This document shows, one piece after another, positions 23,571-31,434 of a DNA stretch of 36,361 nt. Both the position numbers and the translations under genes were made by a program. The stretch spans positions 1 through 36,361 of the forward strand of contig JAJTBW010000016.1 of NCBI GenBank assembly GCA_021286705.1, read 5' to 3'. The notes beneath the pieces are model-generated. The model was given only the letters and a program-made list of their open reading frames with translations, was not told the DNA's origin and made no database searches. The number at the start of each line of letters is the position of its first letter. Position 1 is the first letter of the stretch. The DNA is from Sphingobacteriia bacterium. GTDB taxonomy: Bacteria > Bacteroidota > Bacteroidia > Bacteroidales > TTA-H9.

Positions 23571-25127
23571 ATGCAAACGAGTAAATTAGGAATTGATTTT
23601 AAAAAGGTGGAGTATGCAAAAGGGCTTGCACGAAATATTGCAGATGAGGTGCAGCTTTTTGTTGATAAATACACCACCGTTGCAGTAGAACGTACCATTT
23701 GTCGCCTTTTAGGTATCGACGGAGTTGATGCAGATGGTGTCCCTCTGCCTAATATCGTTGTAGATAGCCTCAAAGAGAAGAGCTTACTTGGTGAAGGTGT
23801 AATCTTTTTCATCGGTAATGCGGTGATAGAGCGTAACCTCACTCCTCAGCAAATAGCAGAAGAGGTATCTGCCGGAAAACTTGATCTCTCCTCAATGAGC
23901 AGCCACTCTTCGGATGAGGCATTGAAGGCACTAAAACCTTGGATTGAGGCATCTGTTAATCGCATTAAAGAGCGCAGACAAAGAAGAGATAACTATTTAG
24001 CAACCATCGGAGAAGGGCCAAAACCCTATATTTACGTTATTGTTGCTACAGGTAATATCTATGAAGATGTGATCCAGGCTCAGGCGGCAGCTAGACAAGG
24101 TGCAGATATCATCGCAGTTATCAGAACCACCGGACAGAGTCTACTTGATTACGTTCCTTTCGGAGCAACAACCGAAGGCTTCGGCGGTACTTATGCTACT
24201 CAGGAGAACTTCCGTATAATGAGATCAGCTCTTGATGAGGTTGGTGAAGAGATTGGCCGTTACATTAGACTCTGTAACTATTGTTCAGGGTTGTGTATGC
24301 CTGAAATCGCAGTAATGGGTGCACTTGAAGGGCTTGATGTTATGTTGAATGACGCACTCTATGGCATTCTCTTCAGAGATATCAACATGCAGAGAACCTT
24401 AGTTGACCAATATTTCTCTAGAATCATCAATGGCTTTGCTGGTGTTATAATCAATACTGGTGAAGACAACTACCTCACTACCGCTGATGCTTTTGAAGAG
24501 GCTCATACTGTCCTTGCTTCAGACCTGATTAATGAGCAGTTGGCTCTACTAGCTGGATTACCCGAGGAACAGATGGGATTAGGCCATGCCTTTGAAATGA
24601 ATCCTGAACTAGAAAACGGATTCTTATATGAGTTAGCCCAGGCTCAAATGACCAGAGAAATATTCCCTAAAGCTCCTTTAAAGTATATGCCTCCTACAAA
24701 ATTTATGACAGGTAATATCTTCAGGGGACATATTCAGGATGCACTCTTCAACTCCATCGCTATATGGACTGGCCAGGGGATTCAACTATTAGGAATGCTA
24801 ACTGAGGCAATCCATACCCCATTCATGAGCGACCGTTACCTTAGTATTGAAAACGCCAAATATATCTTCTCTAACATGAAGAATATCGGCGATGAGGTTG
24901 AATTCAAAGAGAATGGAATAATCAAGAACAGAGCAAAATTCGTTATCGATAAAGCAACGGATCTTCTGGAACTGATGGAAAAGGAGGGACTATTTACGGC
25001 TTTAGAAAAAGGCATCTTTGGAGATGTAAAAAGGCCCAAAAATGGCGGGAAAGGCCTAGATGGCGTAGCTCCTAAAGGAAATAACTACTGTAATCCATTT
25101 GTTGAACTAATGAAAGGGAGAAACTAA
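23571..25127 (+). CDS. kamD: Beta-lysine 5,6-aminomutase, alpha subunit
   Basis: A 518-residue large subunit of the adenosylcobalamin- and PLP-dependent lysine 5,6-aminomutase, which converts beta-lysine to 3,5-diaminohexanoate. It has the family's full length, and characteristic stretches such as YIYVIVATGNIYEDVIQAQA, IIAVIRTTGQSLLDYVPFGA, RYIRLCNYCSGLCMPEIAVM and FMTGNIFRGHIQDALFNSI. The TIM-barrel alpha subunit houses the active site, while the beta subunit brings B12. The stop is followed by the kamE ATG after a single nucleotide, so the subunits are translated together in a 1:1 ratio. Confidence 0.96.
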   Translation: MQTSKLGIDFKKVEYAKGLARNIADEVQLFVDKYTTVAVERTICRLLGIDGVDADGVPLPNIVVDSLKEKSLLGEGVIFFIGNAVIERNLTPQQIAEEVSAGKLDLSSMSSHSSDEALKALKPWIEASVNRIKERRQRRDNYLATIGEGPKPYIYVIVATGNIYEDVIQAQAAARQGADIIAVIRTTGQSLLDYVPFGATTEGFGGTYATQENFRIMRSALDEVGEEIGRYIRLCNYCSGLCMPEIAVMGALEGLDVMLNDALYGILFRDINMQRTLVDQYFSRIINGFAGVIINTGEDNYLTTADAFEEAHTVLASDLINEQLALLAGLPEEQMGLGHAFEMNPELENGFLYELAQAQMTREIFPKAPLKYMPPTKFMTGNIFRGHIQDALFNSIAIWTGQGIQLLGMLTEAIHTPFMSDRYLSIENAKYIFSNMKNIGDEVEFKENGIIKNRAKFVIDKATDLLELMEKEGLFTALEKGIFGDVKRPKNGGKGLDGVAPKGNNYCNPFVELMKGRN

Positions 25128-25128
25128 C

Positions 25129-25917
25129 ATGAGCGGAGGACTATATTCAATGGAGTCGAGAGATTTTGATAAAACTCTAGACCTTACCAACATAAGACCA
25201 TACGGCGATACTATGAATGATGGGAAGATTCAGCTAAGCTTTACTCTTCCTGTACCGGCTGGTGACGAGGCTATAGAAGCGGCTAAACTTCTGATTAAAC
25301 AGATGGGACTGGAGAATCCTCAAGTTGTGTTCTATAAAGAGCTCACCCCCGGGTTTACCTTCTTTAACTGCTACGGTAGCTGCACCCACTCTGTAGATTA
25401 CACTGTCATTCATGTTCCAAAAGTAGAATCTACCACCTGGGATATGGAAGAGACTGACACTTTCATTAAAGAAAACATAGGCCGACAAATAAGGGTTCTT
25501 GGTGCAAGTACCGGTACCGATGCTCACACGGTAGGAATTGATGCCATCATGAACATGAAAGGCTATGCGGGTCATTATGGACTTGAGCGTTACGAAATGA
25601 TAGAGGCTCTTAACATGGGTAGTCAGGTTCCAAATGAAGAGTTTATCGCTAAGGCAATAGAATTTAAAGCTGATGTACTTCTTGTTTCTCAAACAGTGAC
25701 TCAGAAAGATGTTCACATAAAGAATCTCGTGGAATTAGTTGAGCTACTCGAAGCAGAGGGGTTGCGCGATAAAGTAATCCTTGCATGTGGTGGCCCAAGA
25801 CTTTCTCATGAATTGGCAAAAGAGCTAGGATATGACGCTGGCTTCGGAATGAATACCTATGCCAATGATGTGGCCTCTTTTATAGCTCAAGAGATGAACC
25901 GCAGAATCAATGGTTAA
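25129..25917 (+). CDS. kamE: Beta-lysine 5,6-aminomutase, beta (B12-binding) subunit
   Basis: A 262-residue subunit. The cobalamin motif DxHxxG is Asp131-Ala-His133-Thr-Val-Gly136 in GTDAHTVGIDAI, with His133 as the cobalt ligand. Lys144 in MNMKGYAGHYGLE is at exactly the position of the PLP-binding lysine of the clostridial enzyme. The C-terminal flavodoxin-like domain ends ILACGGPRLSHELAKELG then YDAGFGMN. An SD-like AAAGGGAG lies 10-17 nt before the start, inside the end of kamD. Then comes an 81-nt gap to atoA. Confidence 0.97.
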   Translation: MSGGLYSMESRDFDKTLDLTNIRPYGDTMNDGKIQLSFTLPVPAGDEAIEAAKLLIKQMGLENPQVVFYKELTPGFTFFNCYGSCTHSVDYTVIHVPKVESTTWDMEETDTFIKENIGRQIRVLGASTGTDAHTVGIDAIMNMKGYAGHYGLERYEMIEALNMGSQVPNEEFIAKAIEFKADVLLVSQTVTQKDVHIKNLVELVELLEAEGLRDKVILACGGPRLSHELAKELGYDAGFGMNTYANDVASFIAQEMNRRING

Positions 25918-25998
25918 TTAAAACAAGATAGATTACGAACCGGTTTATCCGGAGAAATCATCCAACATATAAAGTCAAAAACACCAAATACTCAAAAT

Positions 25999-26658
25999 AT
26001 GGATAAAAACCAGGTAAGAGAAGTGATTGCCCGAAGAGCAGCACTTGAACTTCATGATGGAGACGTAGTCAACCTGGGCATTGGATTGCCAACGCTAGTC
26101 CCCAATTATCTTCCCGAATCGGTACATGTCATCTTACAGAGTGAAAATGGATTACTCGGTATGGGGCCTGCACCAGAACCCGGTAAAGAAGACAAATATT
26201 TGGTTAATGCCGGAGGGATGCCTATAACGGCTATCCCCGGTGCTTCTAGTTTCGATAGTGCAACATCGTTTGGTATCATCAGAGGAGGGCACGTTGATGT
26301 AACAATTCTTGGAGCCTTACAGGTGGATAAGAAAGGTAATCTAGCCAACTGGATTATTCCTGGCAAGCTAACTCCTGGAATGGGTGGTGCAATGGATCTG
26401 ATCGTTGGGGCAAAAAGGGTTATTGTAGCCATGGAACACACTGCCAAAGGCAGCTTTAAAATCCTCAATGATTGTAATCTTCCGCTAACTGCAGCAGGCC
26501 AGGTCAACCTTATCATTACCGAGATGGGCGTTATGGAGATTACTCCCGATGGTATCCTGCTAAAAGAGATTCATCCTGAGTTTACTCCAGAACAGGTACA
26601 AGAAGCTACTGAAGCTCCTTTAATTATTGCAGCAGACCTCAAACCAATGAAACAATAA
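25999..26658 (+). CDS. atoA: Butyryl-CoA:acetoacetate CoA-transferase, beta subunit
   Basis: A 219-residue class I CoA-transferase beta subunit. The catalytic glutamate is Glu49 in LQSENGLLGMG (47-57), which forms the glutamyl-CoA intermediate. Other family features are NLGIGLPTLVPNYL (25-38), FGIIRGGHVDVTILGALQV and NLANWIIPGK. It pairs with AtoD from 15596, at the other end of the locus. No second alpha subunit is present near it. Twenty-two nucleotides separate it from thl. Confidence 0.93.
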   Translation: MDKNQVREVIARRAALELHDGDVVNLGIGLPTLVPNYLPESVHVILQSENGLLGMGPAPEPGKEDKYLVNAGGMPITAIPGASSFDSATSFGIIRGGHVDVTILGALQVDKKGNLANWIIPGKLTPGMGGAMDLIVGAKRVIVAMEHTAKGSFKILNDCNLPLTAAGQVNLIITEMGVMEITPDGILLKEIHPEFTPEQVQEATEAPLIIAADLKPMKQ

Positions 26659-26680
26659 ATCACCATTCAAAATCAAGCCA

Positions 26681-27892
26681 ATGTCAAAAGTTTATATAGT
26701 AGCGGCGAAACGCACAGCTATCGGGAAATTCCTTGGAACAATTGCCGGTGTATCAGCTGCAGATCTGGGAGCTATCGTTATTAAAGACATCCTGAAAGAG
26801 ACCTCTGTTAATCCCGCCAATATCGACGAGGTAATCGTTGGTAATATCCTTATGGCAGGTCAGAAGCAGGGTATCGCCCGTCAAGCCTCTATCAAAGCAG
26901 GGATCCCAAGTGAAGTACCAGCATGGGGTATCAACATGATCTGCGGAAGTGGAATGAAGAGCATAATGACAGCTTTTAACAATATCCGTGCAGGTGAGGC
27001 TAATCTTATTCTCGCCGGGGGAACAGAGAACATGTCTAGCGCTGGTCATATCCTTCCAGGTACTGTTAGAAATGGTGTTAAAATGGGCGACTTCTCAGCT
27101 CTTGACCACATGGTTACCGATGGGCTGACAGATGCTTTCGAAGGTTACCACATGGGAATAACCGCAGAAAACATTGCAACAAAATACAGCATCACCCGCG
27201 AACAACAGGATCAATTCTCAATATCCAGTCAACAAAAAGCAATCGCTGCTATTGACAATGGTAAATTCAAAGGAGAGATTGTCCCCGTTGAGATTAAATC
27301 TAAAAAGGATACTATTGTCTTCGATACAGATGAGTTTCCTAACAGGACAACCAACTTCGAAAAACTTGGAACACTTCGCCCTGCCTTTAAAAAAGACGGT
27401 ACTGTTACCGCCGGTAATGCATCTGGTATTAACGATGGTGCTGCTTTTGTTCTGCTGGCAAGTGAAGAGGCTATTAAACAATATAACCTTAAACCTTTAG
27501 TAGAGATTGTTGCTGTAGGACAAGGTGGCGTTGATCCTGCTATCATGGGTATGGGACCTGTTCCAGCCATAGCTAATGCTCTCAAGAAAGCTGGACTAAA
27601 ACTCACTGATATTGATGTGCTCGAGTTAAACGAGGCATTTGCTGCACAATCGTTGGGTGTTATTAAACAGCTTTGTGAAGACCACCAGGTTACAGATGAC
27701 TGGTTTAACACCTATTGCAATGTCAATGGAGGTGCTATCGCATTAGGACACCCCATTGGTGCTTCTGGAAACAGAATTACCGTAAGCCTAATACATGAAA
27801 TGAAGCGTTCAGGCAACAAGCATGGTATGGCTTCTCTCTGCATTGGAGGTGGTATGGGTACAGCAATTATTCTAAAGAACATTGCTGAATAA
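26681..27892 (+). CDS. thl: Acetyl-CoA acetyltransferase (thiolase)
   Basis: A 403-residue thiolase. The acylated cysteine is Cys88 in INMICGSGMKS, the histidine is in GGAIALGHPIGASG, and the second cysteine in SLCIGGGMGTA. Length and motifs fit the degradative/biosynthetic acetoacetyl-CoA thiolase class. In this locus it cleaves acetoacetyl-CoA, made by AtoDA, to two acetyl-CoA. One of these can return to Kce and the other yields ATP through acetate formation (genes not here). It is last in the kdd2-thl unit; a hairpin-rich region follows. Confidence 0.95.
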   Translation: MSKVYIVAAKRTAIGKFLGTIAGVSAADLGAIVIKDILKETSVNPANIDEVIVGNILMAGQKQGIARQASIKAGIPSEVPAWGINMICGSGMKSIMTAFNNIRAGEANLILAGGTENMSSAGHILPGTVRNGVKMGDFSALDHMVTDGLTDAFEGYHMGITAENIATKYSITREQQDQFSISSQQKAIAAIDNGKFKGEIVPVEIKSKKDTIVFDTDEFPNRTTNFEKLGTLRPAFKKDGTVTAGNASGINDGAAFVLLASEEAIKQYNLKPLVEIVAVGQGGVDPAIMGMGPVPAIANALKKAGLKLTDIDVLELNEAFAAQSLGVIKQLCEDHQVTDDWFNTYCNVNGGAIALGHPIGASGNRITVSLIHEMKRSGNKHGMASLCIGGGMGTAIILKNIAE

Positions 27893-27943
27893 TCGATAAT
27901 TCTTATCATTTAGAAAGATTTTTCGGTTCGCTAAGGAATAAAG

Positions 27944-28079
27944 CTCCAAACAGATCTATAATGGTGTGGTTTTTGGAGTTATATCATTGCAGTCATTAGA
28001 CTGATTTTAAAACTTTAAGGTAAACAACGGACGCTTTTCACCCTTCACAACTGAAGGGTTGATGGCGTCCTTTTTCTTT
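27944..28079 (+). promoter_or_regulatory. Structured leader with terminator-like hairpin just before bcd
   Basis: Three successive inverted repeats: CTCCAAA (27944-27950) / TTTGGAG (27972-27978); CAGTC / GACTG near 27990-28003 with loop ATTA; and a long imperfect stem from GGACGC (28029-28034) to GCGTCC (28065-28070) with an inner CCCTTC / GAAGGG stem and a T-rich tail (28071-28079). The last hairpin ends about 22 nt before the bcd ATG. It may simply terminate the thl transcript, but its position suggests attenuation of bcd. No known riboswitch class was recognised. Confidence 0.5.
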
Positions 28080-28100
28080 GATAAAAGCTATACACTTACA

Positions 28101-29240
28101 ATGGATTTTAATATTTCAAAGACACAGACTCTCTTTAGACAAATGATCAGAGAGTTTGCAGAAAAAGAGGTAAAACCTCTGGCAGCAGAGGTTGATGAAC
28201 AAGAAAGATTCCCGATTGAAACGGTTGAGAAGATGGCTAAAATTGGATTAATGGGAATTCCTATTCCAGTTAAATACGGGGGTGCAGGCGGCGATAACCT
28301 CCTCTATGCCATGGCAGTTGAAGAGCTTTCAAGAGCTTGCGGAACTACTGGTGTCATTGTATCTGCTCATACCTCTCTTTGTGCCGCTCCTATTCTTGAG
28401 TTTGGTTCAGAAGAACAGAAACAAAAGTACTTACCCGGGTTAGCATCAGGACAAGTAATTGGGGCTTTCGGCCTTACTGAACCAAATGCCGGAACCGATG
28501 CCTCTGCTCAACAAACAACCGCTATTCCTACAGAAGGTGGATACATTCTGAACGGTAGCAAGATATTCATAACCAATGCTGAATATGCAGGTGTCTACAT
28601 TATCATGGCCATGACCGATAAAAGCAAGGGTACCAAAGGTATCTCCGCCTTTATCGTAGAGAAGGAGACAAAAGGTTTTTCTATCGGGAAAAAGGAGAAA
28701 AAGATGGGAATCAGGGGGTCAGCAACCTGCGAGCTTATCTTTGAAAACTGCTTTATTCCTGCACAACAATTACTGGGCAAAATAGGAGATGGATTCTCTA
28801 TTGCTATGAAAACATTGGATGGCGGTCGTATAGGTATTGCCGCTCAGGCTCTCGGACTTGCTCAAGGTGCCTTAAGCGAAACAGTAAAGTATGTTAAGGA
28901 GAGAAAACAGTTCGGGAAACCTCTCTCAGCTTTCCAAAACACTCAATTCCAACTTGCCGATATGGAAACTAAAGTCCAGGCAGCAAGAATGTTGGTCTAT
29001 AATGCAGCATGGAAGAAATCACAGGGAATTCCCTATAGTGCTGATGCAGCTATGGCTAAGCTCTATTCCGCGGAAGTGGCTATGGAGGTTACTACTAAAG
29101 CAGTTCAACTTCATGGAGGCTATGGATATACACGCGAGTATCCCATTGAAAGAATGATGCGTGACGCAAAGATCACCGAGATATATGAGGGCACCTCTGA
29201 AGTCCAAAGAATGGTTATCTCAGCTATGCTACTCAAATAA
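28101..29240 (+). CDS. bcd: Butyryl-CoA dehydrogenase
   Basis: A 379-residue acyl-CoA dehydrogenase. It starts MDFNISKTQTLFRQMIREFA. Family motifs are AFGLTEPNAGTDAS, IFITNAEYAGVYIIMAM, KMGIRGSATCELIFENCF, RIGIAAQALGLAQGAL, and LHGGYGYTREYPIERMMRDAK followed by EIYEGTSEVQRMVI with the catalytic Glu of YEGT. It reduces crotonyl-CoA to butyryl-CoA using electrons from EtfAB. The frame opens 14 codons upstream (28059), but that stretch lies in the hairpin and lacks family similarity, so ATG 28101 is used. Length is that of clostridial Bcd. Confidence 0.94.
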   Translation: MDFNISKTQTLFRQMIREFAEKEVKPLAAEVDEQERFPIETVEKMAKIGLMGIPIPVKYGGAGGDNLLYAMAVEELSRACGTTGVIVSAHTSLCAAPILEFGSEEQKQKYLPGLASGQVIGAFGLTEPNAGTDASAQQTTAIPTEGGYILNGSKIFITNAEYAGVYIIMAMTDKSKGTKGISAFIVEKETKGFSIGKKEKKMGIRGSATCELIFENCFIPAQQLLGKIGDGFSIAMKTLDGGRIGIAAQALGLAQGALSETVKYVKERKQFGKPLSAFQNTQFQLADMETKVQAARMLVYNAAWKKSQGIPYSADAAMAKLYSAEVAMEVTTKAVQLHGGYGYTREYPIERMMRDAKITEIYEGTSEVQRMVISAMLLK

Positions 29241-29389
29241 TCATTATCGCTACTCCATTATATTTTAAAATAGTTTATCAGTAAATCGAAACGAATGAGA
29301 TAGCCCATTGATATATTCTAAACACTCTATAAGAATCTACCATCTGCGACTATTCCATTTGAGTTATACAAAAATCAAATTAATATCAC

Positions 29390-30172
29390 ATGAAAATAAT
29401 AGTGTGTATTAAGCAGGTACCAGACACAACCGAGATAAAAATAAATCCTGTAACCGGAACTTTGATTCGTGAAGGAGTTCCAAGTATTATCAACCCTGAC
29501 GATAAAGGAGGCCTTGAATTGGCGTTACGCCTTAAAGAGAGTCACAACGCTCACGTGACGGTTCTAACCATGGGACCAACCCAGGCAGATGCCGTACTCA
29601 GGGAAGCTCTCGCTATGGGGGTTGACCGTGCGATCCTATTGACCGACAAGAAATTTGCAGGGGCAGACACCTTAGCAACCTCAAATGCTTTGGCTGGGGC
29701 ACTAAGAAACCTAGACTATGATCTAATTATCACAGGAAGACAGGCTATTGATGGCGACACTGCTCAAGTTGGCCCTCAGGTTGCTGAACTTCTGGATCTT
29801 CCGCAGGTCTCTTACCTGGAGAACTTAGAAGTAAAAGAAAATAATTTGTTCCTCTTAAAAAAACAGACCGAAGAGGGCTATCAGCTCCTTGAGGCCGATG
29901 CGCCACTGCTCGTAACGGTTCTCGCTTCCTCCTTCAAGCCCAGATACATGAATGTTAAAGGAATTGTAGAGGCCTATTCAAAAGAGGTCGAGATCTGGGG
30001 ATTTGACAAAATCACTGTTGATGAAGAAAACCTAGGTCTTAAGGGCTCTCCAACTAAAGTAGATAAAGCCTTTGCTAAAGGAATAAAAGGTGCTGGCGAA
30101 ATCTATGAGATGGATCCTGAAGAAGCTGTTGGGATGATCATGAGAAAATTGAAAGAGAAATACATCATATAA
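29390..30172 (+). CDS. etfB: Electron-transfer flavoprotein, beta subunit
   Basis: A 260-residue EtfB. It shows the clostridial Bcd-partner pattern: KIIVCIKQVPDTTEIKI, the IINPDDKGGLELALRLKE segment, TMGPTQADAVLREALAMG, ITGRQAIDGDTAQVGPQ (FAD-binding loop) and a C-terminus ending RKLKEKYII. These match bifurcating EtfB proteins, in which a second FAD replaces AMP. It is preceded by a 149-nt gap after bcd with no clear terminator, and followed by etfA after 11 nt. Likely role: NADH-driven reduction of crotonyl-CoA coupled to ferredoxin reduction. Confidence 0.93.
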   Translation: MKIIVCIKQVPDTTEIKINPVTGTLIREGVPSIINPDDKGGLELALRLKESHNAHVTVLTMGPTQADAVLREALAMGVDRAILLTDKKFAGADTLATSNALAGALRNLDYDLIITGRQAIDGDTAQVGPQVAELLDLPQVSYLENLEVKENNLFLLKKQTEEGYQLLEADAPLLVTVLASSFKPRYMNVKGIVEAYSKEVEIWGFDKITVDEENLGLKGSPTKVDKAFAKGIKGAGEIYEMDPEEAVGMIMRKLKEKYII

Positions 30173-30183
30173 CGAGAATCGAA

Positions 30184-31173
30184 ATGGAACTCAATCAATA
30201 TAAAGACATTTTCGTCTTTGCTGAACAACGTGAAGGCGGTATTCAAAGTGTAACATTAGAACTCCTTGGTAAAGCAAGAACTCTTGCTGACACATTAGGA
30301 GAGAAAGTTGTTGCAGTACTGGCAGGGCATCAGATTAGCTCTAAAAGTCAAGAATTAATAAGTGCTGGTGCAGATAAAGTTATTGTCGCAGACTATCCGG
30401 AATTAAAAGACTATATCACCGAGCCATACGCGCAGACTCTGACCCATGTAATAAACAACTTTAAACCTTCCGTCTTACTAATCGGCGCAACAACCATTGG
30501 ACGTGACCTAGGCCCAAGATTGTCAGCACGTGTAAAAACCGGACTAACGGCAGACTGCACTAAACTGGAGATAGCTGAAGCCGGCCACCTTTTGATGACA
30601 AGACCCGCCTTTGGTGGAAACCTGATGGCTACAATTGTCTGCAAGGAACATAGACCGCAGATGGCGACCGTAAGACCCGGTGTGATGAAGAAATTCGACA
30701 CAGATACCACCAGAACTGGTGAAGTCATTATGCTAAAGGTAGATTTCGACAAAAGTAAATTCAAAGTTCGTTTAATCGAGACTATTAAAGAGGGCAAAGG
30801 CAAGATAGACATCACTGAAGCACGGATACTAATATCAGGAGGACGTGGTGTAGGTATGGAAGGTATGCCAAAGCTAAAAGAGTTAGCAACAACCTTAAAA
30901 GCAGAAGTCTCAGCATCGAGAGCCCTTGTTGATGCCGGTGTGGTTACCCATGAACGTCAGGTTGGCCAGACAGGAAAGACCGTAAGACCAGATCTCTACT
31001 TCGCTTGCGGCATTTCAGGAGCAATTCAACACTTGGCTGGTATGGAAGAATCAGATTATATTGTTGCTATTAACAAAGATAAAAGCGCTCCCATCTTCCA
31101 GATATCAGACTTGGGAATTGTAGGTGATGTCAACAAGATCATACCACTTCTAAACGAACGCCTAAAAAAATAA
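30184..31173 (+). CDS. etfA: Electron-transfer flavoprotein, alpha subunit
   Basis: A 329-residue EtfA. The C-terminal FAD domain has ISGGRGVGMEGMPKL, SASRALVDAGVVTHERQVGQ and LYFACGISGAIQHLAG; the N-terminal domain has the VLLIGATTIGRDLGPRLSAR segment. No N-terminal ferredoxin extension. Forms a dimer with EtfB and passes electrons to Bcd. Last gene of the lysine locus, with a strong terminator 51 nt further on. Confidence 0.95.
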   Translation: MELNQYKDIFVFAEQREGGIQSVTLELLGKARTLADTLGEKVVAVLAGHQISSKSQELISAGADKVIVADYPELKDYITEPYAQTLTHVINNFKPSVLLIGATTIGRDLGPRLSARVKTGLTADCTKLEIAEAGHLLMTRPAFGGNLMATIVCKEHRPQMATVRPGVMKKFDTDTTRTGEVIMLKVDFDKSKFKVRLIETIKEGKGKIDITEARILISGGRGVGMEGMPKLKELATTLKAEVSASRALVDAGVVTHERQVGQTGKTVRPDLYFACGISGAIQHLAGMEESDYIVAINKDKSAPIFQISDLGIVGDVNKIIPLLNERLKK

Positions 31174-31224
31174 GGTGCTATTACTCTATTAGATAATGTG
31201 CACCTACTATTGTCTAGAGGGACC

Positions 31225-31283
31225 AACCAATAAGAAATCAGCAGAGATATAAAATTACCTCTGCTGATTCTATTGGTTTTTAT
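31225..31283 (+). terminator. Terminator after etfA
   Basis: Long stem AACCAAT...AATCAGCAGAG (31225-31246) pairing with CTCTGCTGATT...ATTGGTT (31259-31278), interrupted by a small internal loop, followed by TTTATT. A further palindrome TCTGATTT / AAATCAGA at 31393-31409 sits in the gap before the next, convergent gene but has no T-run. Confidence 0.88.
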
Positions 31284-31434
31284 TAGAGTTTGCGTTGGTA
31301 TTCTGACTTGATTATTAGAGAAGATATTTCGTATTGAGTAAAAAAAGTTTTCATTTAAAGCACTTAGGTAAAACGACTTGAATCGTAGCAGTTCTGATTT
31401 TAAATCAGAGGAAGATAAGTTTGATGCAATTATT

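Noticed and set aside
27921-27960. GGTTCG-containing stretch as a tRNA T-loop
   Set aside because: No acceptor, D- or anticodon-stem can be formed around it.
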